From JBEVJK01 sp963791325 (GTDB taxonomy: Bacteria; Pseudomonadota; Alphaproteobacteria; Rhizobiales; Rhizobiaceae): a DNA stretch of 64,000 nt. The stretch's first letter is position 1. Every line of letters starts with the position of its first letter. Below the pieces are notes generated by a model. It was not told the origin of the DNA and ran no database searches. It saw only the letters and a list, made by a program, of their open reading frames with translations. The position numbers were made by a program, and so were the translations under genes. Below, in pieces: positions 53,977 through 61,871 of this stretch. The stretch spans positions 408,406 to 472,405 of the forward strand of contig CAWBRU010000005.1 in assembly GCA_963791325.1 (NCBI GenBank), given 5' to 3'.

Positions 53977-54803
53977 CGGGCGGGCGGGCCGGGCCATGAC
54001 GCGAGATCAGGCAGGGCATCCCCCGCGGCGACGGTGTGCCAAAGCTCGATCAGCGGCTTCAGTGCTGCGGCCTTCGGATGATCGGCCTGCCAGGGCTTCT
54101 CATATTGAAAGTGGAGCACCGAGATCGCCTTCCAGTCCCACAGCTCGGGCAAGTTCAGCCAGACATATTGCAGCATGTTGAAGAACACCGGCAGCCCATG
54201 CCAGTCGGGAAAGAACGACTCCAGAAAGGTCTGGTCGGTACGCCGCCAGAACGCGTCCGGGCGGTCCAGCCGCGCGCACATCGCGGCGAATGTCGCCGCC
54301 GCGGGTCGCGCCGTGAACACCCCGGAGTTCAGCCGGTGAAAATCGCCGAGCCGCTCGTAGACGTTTGGTGCTGCAGCAAATTCAGGAAATTCGAAAAGAC
54401 GATCGATGTTCTTCAGCACCAGCGTGTCGGCATCGAGGAAGATGCAGCGCTCGTATTCGGTGAGCTGCCAGAGCCGCAGCTTGACGAAGTTGTCGAGCGG
54501 GGTGTGGAAGGCGGGCTTCTCCCCCTTGGTGAACGGCGCGGCCGCGTGCAGCGCGCTGCGCGCATGCCGCTCGTTGAAGCCGTCCGAGGTGTTGAGCAGC
54601 GCCGCCGGCGAGAGCCGGGCACCGAGCGCGGCGAGCGGCGCGAGGCTCGCCGCGCCGACCGCCTCGGTGTGCAGGACGACGATCGCCGCTTCGGTCTGCG
54701 AAAGCCTGAGCGAGCGCACCAGCGCGGCGGCGCCGATCGCGTAATCGGCGCTGGTGACCAAGGTGACATAGGCCCTGCGGCCGTCGCTCATCGGTTCAGG
54801 CAC
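53973..54803 (-). CDS. sqdD: SqdD-like glycosyltransferase (GT8, glycogenin-like)
   Basis: A 276-residue family 8 glycosyltransferase. Y-V-T-L-V-T-S-A-D-Y-A-I-G-A begins the nucleotide-sugar domain, L-D-A-D-T-L-V contains the D-x-D metal motif, and H-R-L-N-S-G-V-F follows, as in glycogenin. In purple bacteria and rhizobia the glycogenin-like SqdD is thought to transfer sulfoquinovose in SQDG synthesis. Position directly between sqdB (39 nt upstream) and sqdC (4-nt overlap) supports this. ATG 54791 (M-S-D-G-R-R) is a slightly shorter alternative start. Confidence 0.9.
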   Translation of the reverse strand: MPEPMSDGRRAYVTLVTSADYAIGAAALVRSLRLSQTEAAIVVLHTEAVGAASLAPLAALGARLSPAALLNTSDGFNERHARSALHAAAPFTKGEKPAFHTPLDNFVKLRLWQLTEYERCIFLDADTLVLKNIDRLFEFPEFAAAPNVYERLGDFHRLNSGVFTARPAAATFAAMCARLDRPDAFWRRTDQTFLESFFPDWHGLPVFFNMLQYVWLNLPELWDWKAISVLHFQYEKPWQADHPKAAALKPLIELWHTVAAGDALPDLASWPGPPAR

Positions 54804-54842
54804 CCGCTGCGGCCCGCGGCCAGCGGCCTCGCGCCGGCTTGG

Positions 54843-56063
54843 TCAGGAGACGCTCTTCAGCCGCCGGCCCTCGGGGTCGCGCTCGATGGTTGCGGCGATG
54901 TCCTTGGTCCAGGCCGAGACCGCCGGCACCCGGCTGCGGTCGACCCGATAGGCATAGCGGCGGGCGACGTCGACGACCTCGGCAAGCAAGCCGGCCTCGA
55001 GCGTGATCGGCTCGAGCCCGAGCGCCAGAAACTGCTCGTTGTGGACGACCAGCTCGTTCTCCGGCGCCTCCTTGCGCGGGTTGGGAAGATAGGCGACGCG
55101 GGCATCGGCGAGCCCGGCGACGAGCTCGGCCAAGTCGCGGACGCGGTGCGTCTCGGTCATCTGGTTGTAGATCTTGACGCGCTCGCCGCGCTTGGGCGGG
55201 TTGGCGAGCGCCAGTTCGATGCAGCGCACCGAATCCTGGATGTGGATGAAGGCGCGGGTCTGGCCGCCGGTGCCGTGAACGGTGAGGGGGTAGCCGATCG
55301 CCGCCTGGATCAGGAAGCGGTTGAGCACGGTGCCGTAGTCGCCGTCATAGTCGAAGCGGTTGATCAGCTGGACATGACGCCGGGTCTGCTCGGTGTGGGT
55401 GCCCCAGACGATGCCCTGGTGCAGGTCGGTGATCCTGAGGCCGTCATTCTTGGCGTAGAATTGGAACAGCAGCTGATCGAGGCACTTGGTCATGTGGTAG
55501 ACCGAGCCGGGATTGGCCGGATAGAGGATCTCCTGGTCGACGCGATCGCCGGCGATCGTCTCGATCGCCACCGGCAGATAGCCCTCCGGGATCGCCGCCC
55601 CGACCGTCGAATAGCCGTAGACGCCCATCGTGCCGAGATGGATCAGATGCGCGTCGAGATCGATCTCGACCATGGCGTTGAGCAGGTTGTGGGTGGCGTT
55701 GACGTTGTTGTTGACGGTGTAGTTCTTGTGGCGGTCGCTTTTCATCGAATAGGGCGCGGCGCGCTGCTCGGCGAAATGGATCACGGCCTGCGGCCGCTCG
55801 TCCGAAAGCCAGCGCTTGAGCACCTCGTAGTCGCCGGCGAGGTCGAGCAGGTGGAAGTGGATGCGGCGGCCGGTTTCCTGGTGCCAGATGCGGGTCCGTT
55901 CCTGGATGGAATCCATCGGGGTGAGCGATTGGACGCCGAGCTCCGTGTCGATCCAGCGCCGCGACAGATTGTCGAGAATGTGGATCTCGTGGCCCTGATC
56001 GGAAAGGTGGAGCGAGGTCGGCCAACCGACGAATCCGTCACCGCCAAGAACAGCAATCTTCAT
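54843..56063 (-). CDS. sqdB: UDP-sulfoquinovose synthase SqdB
   Basis: A 406-residue SQD1/SqdB enzyme, which makes UDP-sulfoquinovose from UDP-glucose and sulfite, the head-group donor of sulfolipid. The NAD motif G-G-D-G-F-V-G-W-P at the N-terminus, F-A-E-Q-R-A-A-P-Y-S-M, the threonine region H-L-G-T-M-G-V-Y-G and the Y-H-M-T-K catalytic pair are all diagnostic of this family; its length is nearly identical to known SqdB. It is the first gene of a three-gene operon. SQDG often replaces phospholipids under phosphate limitation, so phosphate control is plausible, but no Pho box was recognised in the upstream 127 nt. Confidence 0.97.
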   Translation of the reverse strand: MKIAVLGGDGFVGWPTSLHLSDQGHEIHILDNLSRRWIDTELGVQSLTPMDSIQERTRIWHQETGRRIHFHLLDLAGDYEVLKRWLSDERPQAVIHFAEQRAAPYSMKSDRHKNYTVNNNVNATHNLLNAMVEIDLDAHLIHLGTMGVYGYSTVGAAIPEGYLPVAIETIAGDRVDQEILYPANPGSVYHMTKCLDQLLFQFYAKNDGLRITDLHQGIVWGTHTEQTRRHVQLINRFDYDGDYGTVLNRFLIQAAIGYPLTVHGTGGQTRAFIHIQDSVRCIELALANPPKRGERVKIYNQMTETHRVRDLAELVAGLADARVAYLPNPRKEAPENELVVHNEQFLALGLEPITLEAGLLAEVVDVARRYAYRVDRSRVPAVSAWTKDIAATIERDPEGRRLKSVS

Positions 56064-56190
56064 CGAATCAGTCCGCTATTTCGGGTCAAAATTGCTCTAT
56101 CCGCCGAATATGACAGCCATAACATACCGCGGGCAGGGCGCCTGCCCAGCCAGGCCAGGTTTTTTGTGGACAGCTCGAACCCGGCGCCCG

Positions 56191-57495
56191 TCAGCGGCGC
56201 TCGCGGCGGCTGCCGGGCAGCCGGGTGGCGATCACCTTGTCGATGCGGCGGCCGTCGAGGTCGACGACTTCGAAGCGCCAGCCTTTGGCGTCGACCGACT
56301 CGCCGGTCTGCGGCAGGCGGTGCATGACCGCCAGGAGAAAGCCGGCCAGGGTTTCATAGTCGCGCGGCTCCGGCAGGTCGAAGCCGAGGTGATCCGCCAT
56401 CTCGTCGGCCGGCATATGGCCCGGCAGCAGCCAGGAGCCGTCGTCGCGCTGGACCAGCTCCTGGTCGCCGGCTTCGATGTCGGCCCGGAACACGCCGGTG
56501 ATGGCCTCGAGAATGTCGGCCGGCGTGACGATGCCTTCGAAGTGGCCGTATTCGTCATGGACGAGCGCCACCGGCACGTCCGATTCCTTGAGGGTGGCCA
56601 GCACGTCGAGCGCGTCCGCCTGGTCGTGGACGATCGGAGCCGAGCGCACGTGGCGGGCCGGGTCGAAGGTGGCGCCGGCCAGCATCGCGGCGAGCACCTC
56701 GCGGGTCTGAACGACGCCGACCATGGCATCGACGCTGCCTTCGCCCGCCGGCAGCCGGGAATGCGCGGTCTCGGTCAGGACCTTGCGCGCCGCCGCTTCG
56801 TCGATCTCCAGGTTCAGCCAGTCGACCTCTGTGCGCGGCGTCATCACCGCGCGCACGGCGCGGTCGCCGAGGCGCATCACGCCGGCGATCATCCGCCGCT
56901 CGTCCGATTCGATGGTGCCGTGGTGCTCGGCCTCCGCGATCAGCATCTTGATCTCCTCGTCGGTGACCTTGTCCTCGCTTTCCTCCTTCTGGCCAAGCAG
57001 GGCGAGCACGGCGCGGCCGGAGAGATCGAGCAGCCACACCAGCGGCAGCCCCACCTTGGCCAGCACGGTCATTGCCGGGGCGACGCGGACCGCCACCGCC
57101 TCCGGGTTGCGCAAGGCGATCTGCTTGGGAACCAGCTCGCCGATGATCAGCGAGCCGTAGGTGATGATCGCGACGACCAGTCCGACCCCGAGCGGATCGG
57201 CGAAGGCGCTCGGAACACCCCAGGCCGAAAACTGCTCCGACAGCCGCTCGCCGAGGGTGGCGCCGGAGAACGCACCCGAGAGCACGCCGACCAAGGTGAT
57301 GCCGATCTGCACCGTCGACAGGAAGCGGCCGGGATTGGCACCGAGCGCCAGCGCCCGGCCTGCACCTTTGACCTCGCGGTCGACCATGGCCTTGAGCCGG
57401 GCCGGCCGCGACGACACGATCGCCAGTTCCGACATCGCGAGCAGGCCGTTGACGAGGACAAGCACGGCGACGATGGCAATCTCGACATAGAGCAT
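56191..57495 (-). CDS. CNNM/CorC-type membrane protein (DUF21, two CBS domains, CorC_HlyC domain)
   Basis: A 434-residue 'hemolysin-family' protein. The N-terminal DUF21 domain (~1-195) has four membrane segments with the family pattern N-G-L-L-A-M-S-E-L-A-I-V and G-E-L-V-P-K. A tandem CBS pair (about 215-335; R-A-V-M-T-P-R-T-E-V, then V-H-D-E-Y-G-H-F-E-G-I-V-T) and a C-terminal CorC/HlyC domain (~350-430) follow. Relatives are implicated in magnesium/cobalt efflux or ion homeostasis; haemolytic activity is not implied. It is transcribed alone or with the LssY-like gene 18 nt upstream. Confidence 0.93.
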   Translation of the reverse strand: MLYVEIAIVAVLVLVNGLLAMSELAIVSSRPARLKAMVDREVKGAGRALALGANPGRFLSTVQIGITLVGVLSGAFSGATLGERLSEQFSAWGVPSAFADPLGVGLVVAIITYGSLIIGELVPKQIALRNPEAVAVRVAPAMTVLAKVGLPLVWLLDLSGRAVLALLGQKEESEDKVTDEEIKMLIAEAEHHGTIESDERRMIAGVMRLGDRAVRAVMTPRTEVDWLNLEIDEAAARKVLTETAHSRLPAGEGSVDAMVGVVQTREVLAAMLAGATFDPARHVRSAPIVHDQADALDVLATLKESDVPVALVHDEYGHFEGIVTPADILEAITGVFRADIEAGDQELVQRDDGSWLLPGHMPADEMADHLGFDLPEPRDYETLAGFLLAVMHRLPQTGESVDAKGWRFEVVDLDGRRIDKVIATRLPGSRRERR

Positions 57496-57513
57496 GCGCC
57501 AAGCTCTAGCATT

Positions 57514-58299
57514 TCACCGCGCATCGAATGAAGGGAGAAACGCCGGCGCCCTGGCGCGGACGTCTTCCACCACAGCTCGGTCGAGCACCCCGACCAGCAC
57601 CATGCCGTCGGTGAAGTAGGGATCGCCGCCGCCATTGCGGCCATGGGAGGTGGGGCCGCGCCCTTCCATCTCGAAGCTCGAAGCGAGCACGCCCGCCTTT
57701 TTGAGATCGGCGATCACCGTGTCGCGTTCGGCATCGACGTCGGGACCGATATGGTGGGTGATCTGCCCGGTGTCGTGGCTCACGCCCACGCCGCGGTCGA
57801 AGCTCGCCGACCCCAGCCAGAGCGGCCGGCCCTCGCGCAGTTCGTCGGTCTTCCAGAAGCGGACGTGATTGCGCCGGTCGGCGCTGCGGCCGACCGGCTT
57901 CTCGAAGGCGAGATCCTGGCGGCGGCCATCGAACAGCAAGGTGCTGACCGGCGCATCCAGGTCGGGCCGGTCGAGGACGACGCTCAACCCGATCTCGATG
58001 CTGCTTTTCAAGGTGATGCGGTCGGCCGGGTCCCAGCCGGCGGCGGCGAAGGCCTGCAGCAGCTGTTGCCGAGAGCCGACCAGGCCGACATTGATCGGGT
58101 CGCCCGGGATGCCCTGCGGGGTGGTGGTGATCATGCCGATGTCGAGCGGATGGTCGTCGTACCACCACAGCCACAGCCGCGGCAGCACCAGATAGGCGGC
58201 CATCAAATAGACGACCGTCAGCAGCGCCAGCACCGACACCACGCGCCTCAGCCGGCTGCGGCGCGGAAGGGCGGGCGGTGTCAAGGGGGAGGCATCCAT
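57514..58299 (-). CDS. LssY C-terminal domain-like membrane-anchored protein
   Basis: A 261-residue protein. One membrane helix at about residues 19-40 after a basic N-terminus, then a soluble domain matching the LssY C-terminal family: D-P-I-N-V-G-L-V-G-S, H-V-R-F-W-K, L-W-L-G-S-A-S-F-D-R-G-V-G-V-S and H-H-I-G-P-D-V-D-A-E-R-D. The histidine- and aspartate-rich H-H-I-G-P-D-V-D-A-E-R-D looks functional, but the activity of the family is unknown to me. It is anchored in the inner membrane and probably faces the periplasm. It lies 18 nt upstream of the CorC-like gene. Confidence 0.85.
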   Translation of the reverse strand: MDASPLTPPALPRRSRLRRVVSVLALLTVVYLMAAYLVLPRLWLWWYDDHPLDIGMITTTPQGIPGDPINVGLVGSRQQLLQAFAAAGWDPADRITLKSSIEIGLSVVLDRPDLDAPVSTLLFDGRRQDLAFEKPVGRSADRRNHVRFWKTDELREGRPLWLGSASFDRGVGVSHDTGQITHHIGPDVDAERDTVIADLKKAGVLASSFEMEGRGPTSHGRNGGGDPYFTDGMVLVGVLDRAVVEDVRARAPAFLPSFDAR

Positions 58300-58362
58300 G
58301 GCGCCGCGATCTTACACAGCGGCAGCCGGCTTGTGCAAAGCCGGCGGGCGCGGGGACCCCGC

Positions 58363-59466
58363 TCAGCGGCAGGCGCGGTGGCCGTTCCTGCGCGGCTTGA
58401 TGTCGAAGTGGAAGTGGTTGCGATGGTCCCAATTGTAGCCGGGGCCGAGCACGGTGGTGAAATAGCTGCAGCCATCGGCGCGCACCGTGTTCAGGAAGCC
58501 GCGCTGGCGGAAGGCGAACAGGCCGGGCTTGCGCACATCGATGTCGCGGCCGCTGTTCAGCTCGAAGCGGGCGACGTCGAGCGCGTTGCCGCGCGAATGT
58601 TCCGACGAGGTGCGCGTGCCGTTGATGTTGCGGCAGGAATAGCTGGAGGCCTGATGAATCGCCTTGAGGCCGGAAAAATAGCGCCAGCGCGCGGCCGGGG
58701 CGAGCTCGTCCTTGGTCCAGCGGGCAAACGCCAGCGCCATCTCGCAGTTGAGGGTTGCCGGCGGCTGCATGCCGATGCCGCCCGACAGCGCCAGCACCTT
58801 GACCGGATTTTCGACATAGCAGGCGCCGCCGTCATTGATCGGCGGCAGTTCGCGAAACACCACCCCGATGCGGCGGAGCTCGCGGCGGCAGGCAACCTCG
58901 TCGCCCGACAGCGGCGCCGGCGCGTCGAGCTTGGGCGGCACGAAGCGCGGATAGGCGACCAGCTTGGGCGCCGCCGTCGGGGCCGGCACCGTCAGCGGCT
59001 GGCGGCTCTCAGCGGCAGGTTCGAGAGGCGGCTCGGCCGGGTCCCGCGACGGCGCGGCGGCAGGCGTATCGGCAGCCGGCGGCAGGCCGGGCGTGAAGCC
59101 GCCATCCTCGGGCGGGACCTCCGGCGGCAGCGACATCGGCCCGACCACGGCCGCGGTTTCCACCTGCGGTTCGCCGCCGCCGGCGCCCGCCGCGGCAGGC
59201 GGCAGCGCGACATTGTCCGCCGGGGGCAGGGCAGCGGCGGCGGTCTCGACGACAGGCTCGGGCGGCGCGGCGACCGCCGCCGTCGTGGCCCCGACGTCGA
59301 CGGACGGACGCGCCGGTCCCCCATCGGCCGAGCAGGCGGCCGCCAGTGCGGCCGCCGCCAGCCCGGCAAAGACGAATGCGTGTCTCGCCCCGCGCCCGGC
59401 CCTTCGATCGGCGGCCCGGGAACGGCGCGGAAAGCCTGCGGCCGGCATCGGCGGTCCTGACTTCAT
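58363..59466 (-). CDS. Extensin-like_C family protein, first of a tandem pair
   Basis: A 367-residue exported protein with the C-terminal extensin-like domain (last ~185 residues). The domain carries S-E-H-S-R-G-N-A-L-D-V-A and W-D-H-R-N-H-F-H-F-D, the H...D plus H-x-H metal pattern of LAS/MD-clan peptidoglycan peptidases, plus several cysteines. An N-terminal hydrophobic stretch ends L-A-A-A-C-S (possible lipobox, C45 counted from this start). A ~110-residue Pro/Ala-rich linker follows. A peptidoglycan hydrolase role is inferred. ATG 59466 is chosen over 59493 because of length and composition. It is followed upstream by a paralogue (59548). Confidence 0.88.
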   Translation of the reverse strand: MKSGPPMPAAGFPRRSRAADRRAGRGARHAFVFAGLAAAALAAACSADGGPARPSVDVGATTAAVAAPPEPVVETAAAALPPADNVALPPAAAGAGGGEPQVETAAVVGPMSLPPEVPPEDGGFTPGLPPAADTPAAAPSRDPAEPPLEPAAESRQPLTVPAPTAAPKLVAYPRFVPPKLDAPAPLSGDEVACRRELRRIGVVFRELPPINDGGACYVENPVKVLALSGGIGMQPPATLNCEMALAFARWTKDELAPAARWRYFSGLKAIHQASSYSCRNINGTRTSSEHSRGNALDVARFELNSGRDIDVRKPGLFAFRQRGFLNTVRADGCSYFTTVLGPGYNWDHRNHFHFDIKPRRNGHRACR

Positions 59467-59547
59467 GCCCTTGGCACGGAGTTTAGACGGCAAGGGTAAA
59501 GGAAAGCTGGCGTCCGGCGTTTACGACTGCGGCCGAAGCGCGGCGGC

Positions 59548-60450
59548 TTACTGGCAGAACGGCTTGTCGCTGCGCCGCTTGGCGAGGTCGAGATGGAAAT
59601 GCAGCGCGTGATCGGCGTCGCTGCCGGGCCCCAGCACGGTCTTGAACGGCCCGCAGGCGGCGCTGCGCAGCTTCGACAGGAAGGTCGATTGCTCGGGATT
59701 GCGGGTGGCGGTTACCTCGACAGTGGTGCCGTCGGCCAGCGTGAAGCTGGCAATGTCGACCGCATTGCCGAACGCATGCTCGGAGAGCTTGTGCGTGCCG
59801 TTGCGCGGCCGGCACACATAGCCCGACGCCTGGCCGACGGCCTTGACCGGGCTGCCGAGCTCCTGTTCGGCGAGCGGGCTTGCCGTCTGGGTGACGAACC
59901 GCGCGAGCGCCTCGGCCGTGCTGCAATTGACCGTGACGGGCGGCTGGACTGCGATCGTCGGCGACAGCGATTTGAGCGACAGCGGTTTTGCCACCGCGCA
60001 GCCGCTCGGGTCCGACAGCGGCGGCTGTTCGGCGAACTCCGCCCCCATGCGGGTCAGCCGCTCGCGGCAGGCGACCTCCTCGGCGGGCGACACTTCGGGA
60101 CGCGGCGGAACCTCCATCGCCGGCGCCTCGGCCGGCTCGGCAGCGCCGGGTCCGCCGGCGCCTGCCGGCGGCCCTTGATCTTCGCCGCCGCCCTTCGGCC
60201 GCGGCGTCGGGGTTTCTGTCGGCTCTACCGGCGTCGTGGCGGGAGCTGCTGCCGGTGCTCCCTCGTCATTGCCGCCGCTCTTCGCCGGCGGCTCGTCGGG
60301 CGTCGGGGCGGCGGAGGAGCGCGGCTGCGGCCGGGGTGCCGTCTTCGGCAGGGTTTCGCCAAGCGCGGGGAAAACGATCAAGCCGACCGCCGTCGCCAGC
60401 AGCGCGGCGGTTGGAGCCCATCGTTTCCGCACCATCATCCCAGCTGACAT
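59548..60450 (-). CDS. Extensin-like_C family protein, second of a tandem pair
   Basis: A 300-residue secreted paralogue of the downstream gene. Signal peptide to about residue 31 (cut after P-A-L-G), a Pro/Thr/Gly-rich linker (~35-115), then the extensin-like domain with S-E-H-A-F-G-N-A-V-D-I-A and D-H-A-L-H-F-H-L-D. The metal-type pattern (H...D, H-x-H) is conserved and the cysteine spacing is similar (V-A-C-R-E-R-L, G-C-A-V, V-N-C-S, Y-V-C-R). There is no lipobox cysteine, so it is soluble periplasmic or secreted, unlike its neighbour. The start at 60450 gives the cleanest signal peptide; a longer frame to 60552 exists. Confidence 0.85.
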   Translation of the reverse strand: MSAGMMVRKRWAPTAALLATAVGLIVFPALGETLPKTAPRPQPRSSAAPTPDEPPAKSGGNDEGAPAAAPATTPVEPTETPTPRPKGGGEDQGPPAGAGGPGAAEPAEAPAMEVPPRPEVSPAEEVACRERLTRMGAEFAEQPPLSDPSGCAVAKPLSLKSLSPTIAVQPPVTVNCSTAEALARFVTQTASPLAEQELGSPVKAVGQASGYVCRPRNGTHKLSEHAFGNAVDIASFTLADGTTVEVTATRNPEQSTFLSKLRSAACGPFKTVLGPGSDADHALHFHLDLAKRRSDKPFCQ

Positions 60451-60785
60451 GGAGCGTATGAGCGGGGATGGCAACACAGTGAGGCGATTACGATCGGTAA
60501 ACTGCAGGCACACCCCGCATTCACCGAGAGGGCTGTTGCGCCGCCGCCTCACTTTGCAGAGCGGGGCCGTGCCGATCGGGCTCCCGCCGTCCTAATATCC
60601 GGCGCCTTGCAGGCGCAGCGTCAAGACCGTGCGGCAGAGGGCGTCGCCGCGCCCGAGCCCAGCGCGTCAAAGCAGCACCAGTTAGCCAGGAAAGCAGAAC
60701 CACTGAGCCAGGCAACCGCGCCCATGCCGAACGCCGCGGCCGGCCAAACCAGGGCCCAGCCGCAGCCCGACCCATGCCCATAGCC
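60451..60785. other. Intergenic stretch without a supported gene
   Basis: Between the extensin-like gene and dispersed repeat copy 3 no gene is supported. Short arginine/alanine-rich frames on the minus strand (60521-60781) lack a ribosome binding site. One alternative frame gives a hydrophobic W/A/L-rich peptide but has no credible start. It presumably contains the promoter of the extensin-like gene. Confidence 0.4.
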
Positions 60786-60890
60786 TAGAGCGGATCACCG
60801 TTTCATTGACCGGTGCTCCCTCTAAGTCTTTGTTTTTTCGCAATTCCGGACGGAAAACCGTTGCCACTTTTCCTGGAATTGCTCAAGCGC
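60786..60890. repeat. Dispersed palindromic repeat, copy 3
   Basis: Matches copy 1 (10217-10321) in the same orientation over about 105 bp: cggatcacc, gctccc, taagtctttgtttttt, then the hairpin arms gcaattcc (60840-60847) and ggaattgc (60875-60882) around cggaaaaccgttgccactttt. It lies 3' of the minus-strand gene at 60997, so like the other copies it sits at a gene's 3' side. Confidence 0.85.
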
Positions 60891-60996
60891 AAGCCGACGG
60901 ACGTGCAGCCTACGCAGCGACGTCCCACGCTACAGACCGACGGACCGGGCGGAGATGGCTTCAGCCGCCGCCATCGGGGATGGCGGAGCTTGCCGT

Positions 60997-61446
60997 TCAG
61001 GCGGCTTCGGACTGCGCCGCCATGTCCCAGTGATACTTGAACTTGCCTTCGACCGGCGTGCGCTGGATCTCGTGACGCTCGAACATCGTGGTCAGCGCTG
61101 CCCCGACCTGGTTGACGTTGTGCGCATGGCCGCGCGCCTCGAGCCCCTGGACGATGTCGCTGATACCGCGCCGCTCCGAGAAGAAGCCCTCGTCGCGCAG
61201 CTTCTTGACGCGGTCGCGGCAGGATTCGCCTGCCGGCGTCTGCACCACGCGGCGACGCGTGCGCAGCTTCGGCTGCTCGATCCCCATGCCGGCTTCGCCC
61301 GGCTCGGCGCCGGTCGTGCCGCCGCCAAATCGCGCTCTCTCGATGATCGGTATCAGCTTGTCGAGATACGTCCTGACGAAGGAGTCCTCGCCTTCCAGCT
61401 CGATAGTGCCCGCCTGTGTGTTGATCAATACCTTTGCGTTGGACAT
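60997..61446 (-). CDS. Hypothetical protein with possible winged-helix C-terminus
   Basis: A 149-residue protein I do not recognise. Residues 1-35 form a strand-rich start (V-L-I-N-T-Q-A-G-T-I-E-L-E-G-E-D-S-F-V-R). A flexible, glycine-rich middle follows, then a helical segment (R-D-R-V-K-K-L-R-D-E-G-F-F) and an ending E-G-K-F-K-Y-H-W that resembles a winged-helix wing. No signal peptide. ATG 61446 follows gggagc, ten bases upstream; a longer frame to 61563 reads through A+T-rich promoter-like DNA. The motif I-x-L-E-G-x-x-x-F-V also occurs in small nucleic-acid-associated proteins, so a DNA/RNA-related role is a weak guess. Confidence 0.7.
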   Translation of the reverse strand: MSNAKVLINTQAGTIELEGEDSFVRTYLDKLIPIIERARFGGGTTGAEPGEAGMGIEQPKLRTRRRVVQTPAGESCRDRVKKLRDEGFFSERRGISDIVQGLEARGHAHNVNQVGAALTTMFERHEIQRTPVEGKFKYHWDMAAQSEAA

Positions 61447-61871
61447 AAAAACCTGCTCCCGGCCCTTCCCAAGGTCGAATGTACCAAAAATACGGCTGAT
61501 TGAAAGTTTTGACGGCGGGCGAGCCGTGCCTAAGGGGATGCTATGCCGCTCAAATGCCTCCATTAGTACATGCTATTACAGCACTTCTGATGAGTACGAC
61601 CCTAGTCGGCAAATCAGCATACCAATTCATACATGTAGTCGCCTCGCTCTGCAACTTTTTATTGTATCCCGAAAAGTATATGATCGAGGCCTCAGCAAGC
61701 GATGCACGGCTCAGCGTCCACAGCCTAGCCGGGTGCTGTCCCTCCAGACGCAAGCCAGCGTTGCGCGGTCGCATCCGCCGGCGGCTCATGCCGGCGTGTC
61801 ACAAGGCGGACCTCTGATGGCGTGGTGATGCGCGGGTGGCTTGCTCGGCCTGCCGGCGCCGCGAGGGTCGC
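61447..61871. other. A+T-rich intergenic pocket
   Basis: Roughly 61540-61690 is clearly richer in A and T than anything else in the window (for example tacatgctattacagcac and gtatcccgaaaagtatatg). No gene is supported: the short plus-strand frame at 61500-61817 and its minus-strand counterpart lack similarity and ribosome binding sites. It could be the promoter region of the minus-strand gene at 61446, a scar of transferred DNA, or a hidden small RNA. Confidence 0.45.

Noticed and set aside
54036..56327. 763-residue plus-strand frame opposite sqdD and sqdB
   Set aside because: Antisense shadow; the minus strand encodes recognisable SqdD and SqdB with diagnostic motifs.
60521..60781. Small minus-strand gene next to repeat copy 3
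   Set aside because: Arginine-rich low-complexity frame, no ribosome binding site; an alternative frame is hydrophobic but lacks a start codon.
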